Source: Halorubellus litoreus
GTDB lineage: Archaea; Halobacteriota; Halobacteria; Halobacteriales; Natrialbaceae
Reading direction: 5' to 3'
Assembly (NCBI RefSeq): GCF_037081675.1
Contig: NZ_JAZAQL010000001.1
Coordinates: 1,178,001-1,242,000 of the forward strand
Length of the DNA stretch: 64,000 bases
The notes under the pieces were generated by a model. That model saw only the letters and a list, made by a program, of their open reading frames with translations, did not search any database and was not told where the DNA came from. This document shows positions 40,941-50,011 of the stretch, piece after piece (positions within the stretch are counted from its first letter, which is position 1; the number at the start of each line of letters is the position of its first letter). The translations under genes were made by a program, and so were the position numbers.

Positions 40941-42662
40941 TCAGTCGTCGACGCGGTCGACGCCCCGGAACTCGAAGCGCGCGCCACCGTCGACGCTCTC
41001 GGCGAGATGGACGCGCCAACCGTGACCGTCGGCGACGCGTTCGACGATGGCGAGCCCGTACCCCGTCCCGTCGCCGGCCGTCGAGTACCCGGACTCGAAC
41101 ACCGCGTCGCGGTCGCTCTCGGGGATGCCCGGGCCGTCGTCCGCGACGAAGAACCCCGCGTCGTCGTCGATCACACCGACGGTGACGCGGACGCCGGGCG
41201 CGTCGGTCGCGCCGCCGTCCGAGCGCGTCCCGGTCGCGCCGTGCTCCATCGCGTTCCGGAACAGGTTCTCGAACGCCTGCAGGAGCCGCGACCGGTCCGC
41301 GAGCACCACCGCGTCGTCGGTCACGTCGAGCGTCCCGGCGTCGGTCTCGACGGACTGCCACGCGGACCGGGCGGCGGCGGCGAGTTCGACCGGCTCCGGG
41401 TCGACGGCGTCCCGGTCGTTGCGCGCGAGCGCGAGGACGTCCTCGACGAGGTCGTCCATCCGGTCGAGCGCGCGCCGGACCTCCTCGATGGCGTCCTCGT
41501 CGCCGGTCTCAGCGGCGAGCTCGGCGTACCCTTTCGCGACCCCGAGCGGGTTCCGGAGGTCGTGACTGACGACGTTCGCGAACTCGTCGAGTTGCTCGTT
41601 CCGGCGCTCCAGGAGGCGTTCGCGTTCGGTGCGCTCGGTGACGTCCCGGAGCACGAGCAGCGACCCGCGGCGGACGTCGTACGGCCCGAGCAGCGGCGAG
41701 ACGTTCACGTCGTACACCGCAGTCTCGGTGACGTCGTCGGGCGCCGGTAGTTCGACGCTCTCCCCGGACTCGACGGCGGCCGCGACGCCCGGGAGGACCG
41801 CGGCGAGTTCCCGGTCGATGGGGTCGCCGTCGACGAGCGCCGCCGCGGTCGGGTTCGCGTCGACGACGCGGTCGTCGTCGTCGAGGACGAACACGGCGTC
41901 CGTCATCTCCGCGATGAGCGTGTTCGCCGCGAGCGGGCCGACCGTCAGGAAGTCGAGGCGGAGGAGCGCCCACCCGATGACGACGCCGTTCAGGGCGAAC
42001 GCGAACGGCGTCGGGTCGAAGTACTGCCAGTTCCCGCTCCCGGCGAGGTTGAACGCGACCGCGACCGCGCCGGCGAGCGTCACCGTCGTTCCGAGGAGGA
42101 CGGCGGTGGTCTGCTCGCGGTAGACGTTCCGCGCCGCGAACGCGTACCTCGCGAGGAGTACGACCCCGTAGAGGACGGCGCCGACGACGAACAGGAAGTG
42201 CAGCGTGAACGCGAGCGACGGCACCTGCGTGAGGACGGTCAGGCCGTCGACGGTCACGGCACGCACCTCCTCGGCGAACAGGAGCCCGTGCCACGGTTCG
42301 GTGGCGTACACGACGGTGTAGCCGACGACGTCGACGGCGAGCAGGAGCCTGAGCGGTCGTTCCAGGCGGTCGCGGTGTCCCGTGTAGTTCGCGACGAACA
42401 GCAGGAACAGCCACGCGGTCGCCGTCGCCGTCGTCGCGCGGAGGACGTCGAACGCGAACGCGAGAGGCGTGGTGGGGCTGAGGAGCACGAGCGCGTACGC
42501 GAGCCCCCACGTACCGCCCACGGCGACGTAGCTCGCGTACCCGCGGACCCGTGGCGCGTCGGCCTCGCGACGCCACGCGACGTAGCCGACGGCGTAACTC
42601 AGGGCTGCACCCATGAGCGTCGCGCCGAGCGCGAACCACGCGACTGGCGTCGTCGGGAGCAC
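40941..42662 (-). CDS. 7TM/PAS sensor histidine kinase
   Basis: A 573-residue membrane kinase started at a GTG codon. Residues 1-225 form seven hydrophobic segments of the histidine-kinase 7TM type (for example AWFALGATLMGAALSYAVGYVAW and AWLFLLFVANYTGH). A PAS domain (about 235-345, AVFVLDDDDRVVDANPTAAAL) follows. The dimerisation domain has H367 in VVSHDLRNPLGVAKGYAEL, and the ATPase domain has NLFRNAMEHG, VADDGPGIP and GTGYGLAIV. This architecture is widespread in haloarchaea. No response regulator is adjacent. Confidence 0.92.
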   Translation of the reverse strand: MLPTTPVAWFALGATLMGAALSYAVGYVAWRREADAPRVRGYASYVAVGGTWGLAYALVLLSPTTPLAFAFDVLRATTATATAWLFLLFVANYTGHRDRLERPLRLLLAVDVVGYTVVYATEPWHGLLFAEEVRAVTVDGLTVLTQVPSLAFTLHFLFVVGAVLYGVVLLARYAFAARNVYREQTTAVLLGTTVTLAGAVAVAFNLAGSGNWQYFDPTPFAFALNGVVIGWALLRLDFLTVGPLAANTLIAEMTDAVFVLDDDDRVVDANPTAAALVDGDPIDRELAAVLPGVAAAVESGESVELPAPDDVTETAVYDVNVSPLLGPYDVRRGSLLVLRDVTERTERERLLERRNEQLDEFANVVSHDLRNPLGVAKGYAELAAETGDEDAIEEVRRALDRMDDLVEDVLALARNDRDAVDPEPVELAAAARSAWQSVETDAGTLDVTDDAVVLADRSRLLQAFENLFRNAMEHGATGTRSDGGATDAPGVRVTVGVIDDDAGFFVADDGPGIPESDRDAVFESGYSTAGDGTGYGLAIVERVADGHGWRVHLAESVDGGARFEFRGVDRVDD

Positions 42663-42787
42663 GAACGTACGCTGTCGCTAGACGAACCTAATCGTGACGG
42701 CGAACCGCCATGAATATGCAAGCCCAGAGTTGGTTTCGAGCGGGTCCGAGCGCTCTCGAAGTGACGGCACCGAGGCGCCAGGAGTCC

Positions 42788-43810
42788 TCAGGCGTCGACG
42801 CGCGGCCCGTCCTCGCGGCCGAGTTCCGCGAGCAGGTGCGAGAGGTGCACGCGGTCGCTCGACCCCTCGGTCATGTCGAAGTCGATCTGGCCCGCGAGCT
42901 CGTACAGCGTCGCCAGCCTGTCGCCGTCGTACCGCGACCTGGCCTCGTCGAGCACGACCTCGAGGACCTCCCCGCCCTCGTACCCCTCGTCGACGAGCAG
43001 GTCGTCGAGCACACCACGAGCGTCCGTGAACTCGCCGGCTTCGGCGGCGTCCAGCATCTCCTGGACCTGCTCCTCGTGCGCGACGTCCCCGAGCGTCTCG
43101 TACGCCGCCTGCATCGACACCTCGCCCTCGCCCTCGTACGTCGTCTGCGCCGCCAGCACCGCCTCGCGGACGTCACCGTCCGCGAACCCGGCGACGTACT
43201 CCAGGCCGTCCGCGTCGTACTCGACGCCCTCGCGCTCGCAGACGCGCTCGAGGACGTCCACGAGCGCGCCGTGACTCGCCGCCGGCATCGACACCGGGAA
43301 GCACCGCGAGCGGATCGGCGGGATGAGCTTCGTCGGCTGCCGCGTCGTCACCACGAACTGCGTCGCCTCGTGGTACTGCTCCATCACGCGCCGCAAGGCC
43401 TGCTGGAAGTCGATGCGGACCGCCTCCGCGTTATCCAGCACGACCGTCTTGTAGTGCCCCGAGACCGGCTGATAGCTCGCACTCTCCTTCAGGACGTGAT
43501 TGATCATGTCGCGCTTCGACAGGTGGGACTTCCCACGGAGGAACGACGCGAACCGCGGGTCGTTCGTGATCTCCTTCTTCGTCCGGTCGAAGAAGTCCGC
43601 GACGTTGATCTCCACGAGGTCGTTCTCCGGGTCAGCGTGACTCTCTCGCGCGAGCGCTCGCGCAGCGGCGGTCTTCCCGACGCCCGCCGGCCCGTACAGC
43701 ACGAGGTTTATCGGGTCGTCCACGGCGTGCTGGAGGTACTCGCGAGCGTCCTCCTGCGGGAGGTCCGCGAGCGTCGGCGCGTGTCGGTCCGTCCACAGCG
43801 GCGCGTCCAT
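42788..43810 (-). CDS. Replication factor C small subunit-type AAA+ ATPase
   Basis: A 340-residue clamp-loader-type protein, from the ATG giving MDAPLWTDRHAPTLADLP. The P-loop is LYGPAGVGKTAAARALA (about 38-54). The Walker B position reads VVLDNAEAV rather than DEAD/DEAD-like, and the arginine-finger SRC motif is kept (PPIRSRCFPV). Haloarchaea carry several RFC small subunits (rfcA/B/C). The altered Walker B, with D-N in place of D-E, suggests this is a divergent subunit, probably weak in hydrolysis. It helps load the PCNA clamp at primer ends. Confidence 0.85.
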   Translation of the reverse strand: MDAPLWTDRHAPTLADLPQEDAREYLQHAVDDPINLVLYGPAGVGKTAAARALARESHADPENDLVEINVADFFDRTKKEITNDPRFASFLRGKSHLSKRDMINHVLKESASYQPVSGHYKTVVLDNAEAVRIDFQQALRRVMEQYHEATQFVVTTRQPTKLIPPIRSRCFPVSMPAASHGALVDVLERVCEREGVEYDADGLEYVAGFADGDVREAVLAAQTTYEGEGEVSMQAAYETLGDVAHEEQVQEMLDAAEAGEFTDARGVLDDLLVDEGYEGGEVLEVVLDEARSRYDGDRLATLYELAGQIDFDMTEGSSDRVHLSHLLAELGREDGPRVDA

Positions 43811-43977
43811 CACGACGACGTAGTCGCGGCCGCGGTACGAATCTGTCGGTTACGTCACGGCGTCGTCGTCCACCGAGTCGACGCCGCGCGCCCGCACGGA
43901 GTCACCGCGCGCCGCGACGCGCCGCTGTGGGGTCGTGGAGAACGGAAGAATACGCGGGGACAGGGCGTCGTTCGCGG

Positions 43978-45297
43978 TTAGACCGCGGCGAGCGCGTGCC
44001 CGCCGAGCGATTGCGCGGTCACGCTACCGTTGCCGTTCCCGCCGCCCGCACCGCCCTTCACTTTGCGTTCGAGTTCGACCTCGGCGTCGCCGCTGGTCAC
44101 CGTCACCTCGAGCTCCTCGGTGTCGGGAACCTCGAACGCGAGCGTTCCATCGGAACTGGTCTCGCCGACGGTCTCGCCGTTCACGGCGACGGTCGCGTTC
44201 GCGACCGACCCGTTCGCGTCCGTCACCGAGAGCGTCACCGTCTCGCCGGCGCGGACCTTCCCGTCGAGCGTCGCGTCGAGCGCGCGCTCGGTCTCGGACT
44301 CGTCGTCCTCGGTCTCGTCGCCGTCGTCGTCATCGTCGTCGCCCTTGTCCTTCCCCTTCGCGCCGCTGTTCCCGGGGTTCTCGGGCTTCCCGTTCTTGTT
44401 CACCTTCTCGATCGCGACCTGGTCGCCCGTCCCGGACTCGCTCACGACCGGCCGGAGGATGTACTTCCCGGAGTTCCCGGCCTTGTGGACGTTGATGTCG
44501 AACACGAAGTCCGGCGACGAGTTCGCCGACAGCTCGAAGTTCTTGTTGATCTGGAGCTTCGAACTCGGGAGCTTCACGTTCACGGACTCGCCGTTCGTGA
44601 GCGTCGCGTTGATGTCGCTGACGTACACGAACACCTTGTCGTACTCGCCGGCGGGCACCGAGACGTTCGAGATGGCGGTCGCGTTCGCGCCCTTGAGCTT
44701 CGTCAGGTCGACCGTCTCGTTGTCGACGTCGTGCATCACCCAGCCGTCCTCCTCGGAGTCCTCGGCGTCGTCGTCCTCGGATTCGGCTTCCTCGGACTCC
44801 TCGCCTTCAGACTCCTCGTCTTCGGTCTCTTCGGGCTCCTCGGTCTCCTCGGGTTCCTCCGTCTCTTCGGGCTCCTCGGTCTCCTCGGAGTCCTCGGTCT
44901 CGGTGTCGTTCATCTCGACGGTCGTCTCGTTCGGGTCGTCGACCGTCGTGGTGTCGACGTCGCCGACGTCGGCGTTCGCGTCCGCCTCGGTCGTGTCGTC
45001 CGCCGACTCGCTCGTCTCGTTCGCCGACTCGGTCTCCTCGGCGTCGTCACCGCCGGCCTCGTGCAGGCCGATCTTCGTGATGGTGACGTTCAGGTGCTCG
45101 AAGTCCTCGATGGCGCCCGGGCGGTCGCTCACGTAGAACGTGAGGGCCGCCGAGTCGCTCGCGTCCATCGAGCCGGCCTCGCCGTCGTCGGTCGTCGCCT
45201 GTGCTTGCGTCGTCGTGCCCGGCACGGCCGTCGAACAGCCCGCCAGGACGAGGAGGGCTGCCACGGCGACCGCACCGATCGCCTTCTTCGTGGTCAT
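43978..45297 (-). CDS. DUF4382 lipoprotein with acidic insertion
   Basis: A 439-residue exported lipoprotein: signal and lipobox MTTKKAIGAVAVAALLVLAGC. A DUF4382 domain begins at about 50 (LTFYVSDRPGAIEDFEHLNVTITKIGLHEAG). It is interrupted by a ~110-residue acidic low-complexity insertion with repeated EEPEET units, then resumes at DGWVMHDVDNETVDLTKLKGANATAI and continues to about 300. After a Lys/Asp linker there is a beta-sandwich-like module (GKVRAGETVTLSVTDANGSVANATVAVNGE). DUF4382 proteins are surface proteins of unknown role. It stands alone. Confidence 0.85.
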   Translation of the reverse strand: MTTKKAIGAVAVAALLVLAGCSTAVPGTTTQAQATTDDGEAGSMDASDSAALTFYVSDRPGAIEDFEHLNVTITKIGLHEAGGDDAEETESANETSESADDTTEADANADVGDVDTTTVDDPNETTVEMNDTETEDSEETEEPEETEEPEETEEPEETEDEESEGEESEEAESEDDDAEDSEEDGWVMHDVDNETVDLTKLKGANATAISNVSVPAGEYDKVFVYVSDINATLTNGESVNVKLPSSKLQINKNFELSANSSPDFVFDINVHKAGNSGKYILRPVVSESGTGDQVAIEKVNKNGKPENPGNSGAKGKDKGDDDDDDGDETEDDESETERALDATLDGKVRAGETVTLSVTDANGSVANATVAVNGETVGETSSDGTLAFEVPDTEELEVTVTSGDAEVELERKVKGGAGGGNGNGSVTAQSLGGHALAAV

Positions 45298-45492
45298 CGT
45301 CGAGAGTACGTAGTGCCTACTTGGTCATAACCTGGCCAGAACGTTCGGCCCAATTCAGTAGGCGTGAACGGTTTGAACGGACGCGAACCGTCCGCGAAAC
45401 CGGGCGGCGCGGCGGCGGTCCGCTCCGCGAGCCCGGTCGGCGGGTTCGTTCCGATACGGGTTTCCCCGTGGCCCCACGAGAGTCACGCGAGC

Positions 45493-46428
45493 ATGTCGTT
45501 ACGCGTGACGTTCCTCGGGACGAGCGGGGCGATCCCGACCACTGAACGGAATCCGGCCGCGCTGTTCGTGTCCCGCGAGGGCGACGACCTCCTCTTCGAC
45601 TGCGGCGAGGGCACCCAGCGCCAGATGATGCGGTACGGCACCGGGTTCGGCGTCGACCACCTGTTCGTCACGCACACGCACGGCGACCACGTCCTGGGGA
45701 TTCCCGGCCTCACCCAGACGATGGACTTCAACGAACGCGAGCGACCGCTCGCCGTGCACGTCCCGGCGGGCGAACGCTCGACCGCGAAGCGACTCCTGAA
45801 CGCGACGGGGAACACCCCGAGCTTCCCGGTTCGCGTGAAGGAGGTGCGCGCGGGCGACGTCGCGCTCGACGGCGACGGGTACGAGGTCCGCGCGTTCGAC
45901 GTGAATCACCGGACGAACGCGGTCGGGTACGCGATCGTGGAGGACGACCGGAAGGGCCGGTTCGACCGCGAGAAGGCCGAGGAGGAACTCGGTATCGAAC
46001 CCGGGCCGAAGTACTCGCAGCTCCACCGCGGCGAGTCGGTCGAACTCGAGGACGGGACCGTCGTCGACCCGGACGCGGTCGTCGGCGACCCCCGCCCTGG
46101 CCGCACCGTCGTCTACACGGGCGACACGACGCCGACGGGGAGCACGGTCGAGGCGGCCGCGGACGCGGACCTGCTCGTGCACGACGCGACGTTCACCGAC
46201 GAGTGCGAGGACCGCGCCGCGTCGACCGCGCACTCGACGGCCGCGCAGGCCGGGAGTATCGCCCGGCAGGCGGGTGCGAGGCGGCTCGCGCTCGTCCACA
46301 TCTCCTCGCGGTACGCGGGCGACGTCTCCGCGCACGAAGCCGAGGCCGCGGGCGAGTTCGACGGCGAGTCGTGGGTGCCGAGCGACGGCGAGACGTTCGA
46401 CGTGCCGTTCCCCGACGCCGACGACTGA
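45493..46428 (+). CDS. rnz: Ribonuclease Z
   Basis: The tRNA 3'-processing endonuclease (tRNase Z), 311 residues. The metallo-beta-lactamase motif is HTHGDH (H61, H63, D65, H66). H139 (DVNHRTNAVGY), D in YTGDTTPT and the late H in LVHISSRYA complete the two-zinc site. The start MSLRVTFLGTSGAIPTTERN is the standard family N-terminus. Archaeal tRNAs rely on it for CCA-ready 3' ends. The DUF460 gene follows in the same direction after 78 bp. Confidence 0.96.
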   Translation: MSLRVTFLGTSGAIPTTERNPAALFVSREGDDLLFDCGEGTQRQMMRYGTGFGVDHLFVTHTHGDHVLGIPGLTQTMDFNERERPLAVHVPAGERSTAKRLLNATGNTPSFPVRVKEVRAGDVALDGDGYEVRAFDVNHRTNAVGYAIVEDDRKGRFDREKAEEELGIEPGPKYSQLHRGESVELEDGTVVDPDAVVGDPRPGRTVVYTGDTTPTGSTVEAAADADLLVHDATFTDECEDRAASTAHSTAAQAGSIARQAGARRLALVHISSRYAGDVSAHEAEAAGEFDGESWVPSDGETFDVPFPDADD

Positions 46429-46506
46429 CCGTCGAGCGCGGCCGGTCGTCGCTCGAAACCGCCACCCCCGCGGAACTTATCTGCGTCTCGCCCCTACGCC
46501 CGGGCA

Positions 46507-48522
46507 GTGAGTGCGAGAACCAGCGCACTGGACAGCGTCGTCTTCGGCGTGGACGTCCAGAGCGGGGACGTGCGCGGGGACGCGCCGTCGTACGCGCTCG
46601 TCGTGCTCGAGTCGAGCGCGGACGGCGACGGGTACGACGTCGAGCGCGACGTCGTCACCCTCCGGAAGCTCCGGCGGCGCATCGCCAGCGAGGAGCCGGG
46701 TATCGTCGCGACGGACAACATGTACGAGCTCGCCGCGGACAAGGACGCCCTCGTGCACTTCCTCGGCGAGCTCCCGGCGGGCACGAAGCTCGTGCAGGTC
46801 ACGGGCGCCGAGCAACCCGAGCCCCTCTCCAGGGTGGCGAAACGCCACGGCGTGCCGTACGGGAAGGATCCGATGCAGGAGGCCGAGGCCGCAGCTAGGC
46901 TGGCGGCGGCGAACGTCGGCGTGGAGGTGTCCGCGTTCACCGACGAGACCACCGTGAAGGTCTCGCGCGGCCGCTCCACGGGGAAGGGCGGTTGGTCCGA
47001 GGACCGGTACACGCGGCGCATCCACGGGAGCGTGAAGACGCGGGCTCGCGAGGTCGAGCGCGAGCTCGACGGCGCTGGCCTCGAGTACGAGCGCGAGGTC
47101 ACCGAGAAGTACGGCGGGTTCTCGCAGGCGCTGTTCCACGTCGAGGGCCGCCCGCAGGACATCCCCGTGAGCCGGCATCGGTCCGGTGACGTCCGCGTGG
47201 AGATCGAGCGCGAGCGGCGCGATGGCATCGAGTTCGAGCCGCTCGCGAAGCGCCGCGACCACGTCATCGTCGGCGTCGACCCCGGGACGACGACCGCGGT
47301 CGCCATCGTCGGCCTCGACGGGAGCGTGCTCGACGTCCTCTCCACGCGGACCGCCGATACGGCGGCGGTCATCGAGTGGATCGTCGAACGCGGGCGCCCC
47401 ATCGTGGTCGCGGCGGACGTGGAGCCGATGCCGAACACGGTCGAGAAGATACGGCGGAGCTTCGACGCCGCCGGGTGGATACCGAGCAGCGACCTGCCGG
47501 TCGACGAGAAACAGCATCGGACGCGTTCGGAGGGGTACGAGAACGACCACGAGCGAGACGCGCTCGCGGCGGCGTTGTTCGCGTTCGACGACCACGAGGA
47601 CCAGTTCGAGCGCGTGGCCCGGAAGACGCCGCCGCGACTCGACCGTGGCGAGGTCACGGCGCGCGTCGTCGCTGGGGAGGAGTCCGTGGAGGCGGTCGTC
47701 GCGGACCTCACCGACGACGGCGGTGACGGCGACGGCGGCGACGACGGGAGCGAGCACGTCGAGCGCGAGCTGAGCGCGGAGGAGAAGCGCATCAGGACCC
47801 TGGAGCGCCAGGTGGAGCGCCTCCAGGACCACGTCGCGAGCCTCGAGGAGACGGTCGACGAGAAGGACGACCGCATCGAGGAGCTGGAGGGGGAACTGGA
47901 GGAGTCCCGCCGCGAGGAGCGCCGGGACGCACGCGAGCGCCGGACCGTGTCGCGGCTGAAGCGCCGGAACGACGCGCTGGAGCGCGACATCGACGAGCGC
48001 GACGACCGCATCGACGAACTAGAGGGGAAGCTCGCGCGCCTCAAGGAACTCTGGAAGCTCGACCACTCGAACTTCGCGGACGTCGAGGAGAAGAAGAAGG
48101 GCCTGGTGCCCGTCAAGCCCGTGAACGAGTTCACGAAGGCCGCCATCGACGACGCCCACGAGGCCTACGGGTTCGCGACCGACGACGTCGTGTTCCTGCG
48201 GAACGCGGCGGGCGCCGGGCGGTCGACCGCGGAGAAGCTCGCGGCCTTCGACCCGCGCGTGGTGCTCGTCGGCGACGGCGGGCTGTCGGACGCGGCGGAT
48301 TCGGTGCTGTTCGACGCGGAGATACCGGTCGGACCCGCCGAGGACGTCGCGATGCAGGAGGTCGACGAGCTCGCGGTCGCCCGCGAGGACGACGTCGAAG
48401 CTGTCGTCGCGGACTGGCACGACCGCGCCGAGGAACGTCGCAAAGAGCGGAAGGCCGAGCAGCTCGACCAGCTCATCAGCGAGCATCGCGCGGAGACGAA
48501 GAAAGAGCAGCGGCGGAGCTAG
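46507..48522 (+). CDS. DUF460 protein: RNase-H-like domains plus coiled coil
   Basis: A 671-residue conserved archaeal protein of unknown role, with a GTG start. Two RNase-H/RuvC-like strands with an Asp are visible: VVFGVDVQSGD (D16) near the start and VIVGVDPGTTTAVAIV (D258). The latter looks like a full RNase-H-fold nuclease or resolvase core (with the late NDHERDALAAALFAFD as possible last acidic patch). A long coiled coil spans about 415-530 (EKRIRTLERQVERLQDHVASLEETV...). The C-terminal ~130 residues form a compact domain (LVPVKPVNEFTKAAIDDA... VVLVGDGGLSDAADSVLF). The next-door rnz hints at RNA processing but is not proof. Confidence 0.85.
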   Translation: MSARTSALDSVVFGVDVQSGDVRGDAPSYALVVLESSADGDGYDVERDVVTLRKLRRRIASEEPGIVATDNMYELAADKDALVHFLGELPAGTKLVQVTGAEQPEPLSRVAKRHGVPYGKDPMQEAEAAARLAAANVGVEVSAFTDETTVKVSRGRSTGKGGWSEDRYTRRIHGSVKTRAREVERELDGAGLEYEREVTEKYGGFSQALFHVEGRPQDIPVSRHRSGDVRVEIERERRDGIEFEPLAKRRDHVIVGVDPGTTTAVAIVGLDGSVLDVLSTRTADTAAVIEWIVERGRPIVVAADVEPMPNTVEKIRRSFDAAGWIPSSDLPVDEKQHRTRSEGYENDHERDALAAALFAFDDHEDQFERVARKTPPRLDRGEVTARVVAGEESVEAVVADLTDDGGDGDGGDDGSEHVERELSAEEKRIRTLERQVERLQDHVASLEETVDEKDDRIEELEGELEESRREERRDARERRTVSRLKRRNDALERDIDERDDRIDELEGKLARLKELWKLDHSNFADVEEKKKGLVPVKPVNEFTKAAIDDAHEAYGFATDDVVFLRNAAGAGRSTAEKLAAFDPRVVLVGDGGLSDAADSVLFDAEIPVGPAEDVAMQEVDELAVAREDDVEAVVADWHDRAEERRKERKAEQLDQLISEHRAETKKEQRRS

Positions 48523-48567
48523 ACGGCGCGGCAGGCGAGTCGCCGGCGGCCGCCAATCTGCGGGTGC

Positions 48568-48765
48568 TTACTTCCAGGGGCTCGGGGCGACGCCGAGCCG
48601 GAGGACGACGGGACGGTACAGGAACGCGAGTGCGACGACGACGGCGAGTTCGCCCCAGAAGCCGATGTCGCCCACCGCCGTTCGAAGAACCGTGAGAACG
48701 CCGAAGACGAGGATGATCATCGCGAGGTAGTGCGGAACGAGTTCCTTCAACTGGTCGGTGTCCAT
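48568..48765 (-). CDS. Small two-TM membrane protein
   Basis: A 65-residue protein (MDTDQLKELVPHYLAMIILVF...) with two hydrophobic segments, about 14-30 and 37-52, and a short basic end (RPVVLRLGVAPSPWK). Its frame continues upstream but the ATG fits the hydrophobic segment. Small proteins like this are frequent in haloarchaea; no function known. Confidence 0.6.
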   Translation of the reverse strand: MDTDQLKELVPHYLAMIILVFGVLTVLRTAVGDIGFWGELAVVVALAFLYRPVVLRLGVAPSPWK

Positions 48766-48915
48766 ACCGTCCTCTAGGCGAGGAACGGTATCAAACCACC
48801 CTCGGCGGCGAAACGAAGTCGCTGCTCGGCGTCGACGCCGCGATGACCGTCGACGACCGAACCGGTAGACGCGACCGGTCGACGTGACGAGGCTACCTCG
48901 CATGTGTCGGCCGCA

Positions 48916-49110
48916 TCAGCCGACGAACGTTGCGAGAGCCGAGACGAGGACGGCGACGACGGCCCCGAGCAAGAGCCCGATGACCGCGGCTAGGATTACC
49001 GAAACGTACAGTGACGAGGCCGTGACTGCCACAGTCACAGCGATAACCACCGGAAGCTGCAGCGCGAACCGGGGGAGAAAACCGGACGTCGCTTCGGATG
49101 GAGAGTCCAT
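48916..49110 (-). CDS. Small two-TM membrane protein
   Basis: A 64-residue protein, MDSPSEATSGFLPRFALQLPVVIAVTVAVT..., with two hydrophobic segments separated by a short turn (about 18-38 and 40-60). The long frame that extends upstream has no other sign of being coding. Family not recognised. Confidence 0.5.
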   Translation of the reverse strand: MDSPSEATSGFLPRFALQLPVVIAVTVAVTASSLYVSVILAAVIGLLLGAVVAVLVSALATFVG

Positions 49111-49277
49111 ACTCGGAGGATGTGATATCCAGGCGAAAAAACCACCGAATGGACTGGTTCGTCGGCGTAAGTATCGGTTGCTTCGCCGCGAGAGGGTTCC
49201 GTTCGCGGTCCGCACCGAGGCGGAAAGCGCGGCGTGAGAATAGCTTCGTCGAGCCGATACGGCGCACTCGACCTGCG

Positions 49278-49496
49278 TCACATCATGCCGCCCATACCCA
49301 TCATCCCCATGAGGCCGGAGACGAGGGCGCGGACGAACAGGCCGAGGCCGGCGAGGACGAGCGCGACGCCGCCGCCGATGATGAGGTTCTGGCTGGCGAT
49401 GGCTGCGATGCCGCCGAGGATGCACAGCAGGCCGAGGAATCCGGAGACGCCGAGCATCTTCCCCATGCGACCGAGACCGCCACTTCGTTGACTCAT
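49278..49496 (-). CDS. Small membrane protein (DUF7470-like)
   Basis: A 72-residue protein with two hydrophobic segments (VSGFLGLLCILGGIAAIAS and LIIGGGVALVLAGLGLFVRALVSG) and a Met/Gly tail (LMGMMGMGGMM). The ATG giving MSQRSGGLGRMGKMLG is chosen. It matches from memory the haloarchaeal DUF7470 small membrane proteins; role unknown. Confidence 0.7.
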   Translation of the reverse strand: MSQRSGGLGRMGKMLGVSGFLGLLCILGGIAAIASQNLIIGGGVALVLAGLGLFVRALVSGLMGMMGMGGMM

Positions 49497-49602
49497 GTCC
49501 CCCGATTGCTTGGCGGGACGGCCTAAACCTGCCGGTCCACGGTCGGACGCCGGGGCGGTTTGACGGTGCCGCACGCGGGGGGTGCGTCGACCGCGAGCGA
49601 AT

Positions 49603-49610
49603 AGTTAAAA
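49603..49610 (+). promoter_or_regulatory. TATA-like box of eif1A
   Basis: AGTTAAAA in otherwise GC-rich sequence, 24-31 bp upstream of the eif1A ATG, at leaderless-promoter spacing. Confidence 0.5.
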
Positions 49611-49633
49611 ACGTCGCGTGAGAAGCGGAACGT

Positions 49634-49924
49634 ATGAGCGACAACGACGACGGGGGACGGAACGACCTCCGGATGCCCGACGACGACGAGGTGTTCGCTA
49701 CCGTGACGGATATGCTCGGCGCGAACCGGGTGAAAGTCAGGTGCGCGGACGGCGTGGAGCGCACCGCTCGCATCCCCGGGAAGATGCAGAAGCGCGTCTG
49801 GATCCGCGAGGACGACGTCGTCCTCGTCGACCCGTGGGACTGGCAGGACGAGAAGGCCGACATCACGTACCGGTACGAGAACCAGGACGCCGACCAGTTG
49901 CGCGAGGAAGGCCACATCAACTGA
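49634..49924 (+). CDS. eif1A: Translation initiation factor 1A
   Basis: aIF1A, a 96-residue OB-fold factor that helps the initiator tRNA and mRNA onto the small ribosomal subunit. Signatures are EVFATVTDMLGANRVKVRCADGVERTARIPGKMQKRVWIREDDVVLVDPWDWQ and the end DQLREEGHIN. The acidic start (SDNDDGGRNDLRMPDDDE) is typical for haloarchaea. The DNA ligase gene follows in the same direction after 87 bp. Confidence 0.97.
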   Translation: MSDNDDGGRNDLRMPDDDEVFATVTDMLGANRVKVRCADGVERTARIPGKMQKRVWIREDDVVLVDPWDWQDEKADITYRYENQDADQLREEGHIN

Positions 49925-50011
49925 CTCGTTCTCGACGCGTGGTCGCGCTCGCCGAGGGATAGCGACCGGAACTGCGAGCGTTTTAGGCGGATGCGGGCGT
50001 AGCGACGGGTA

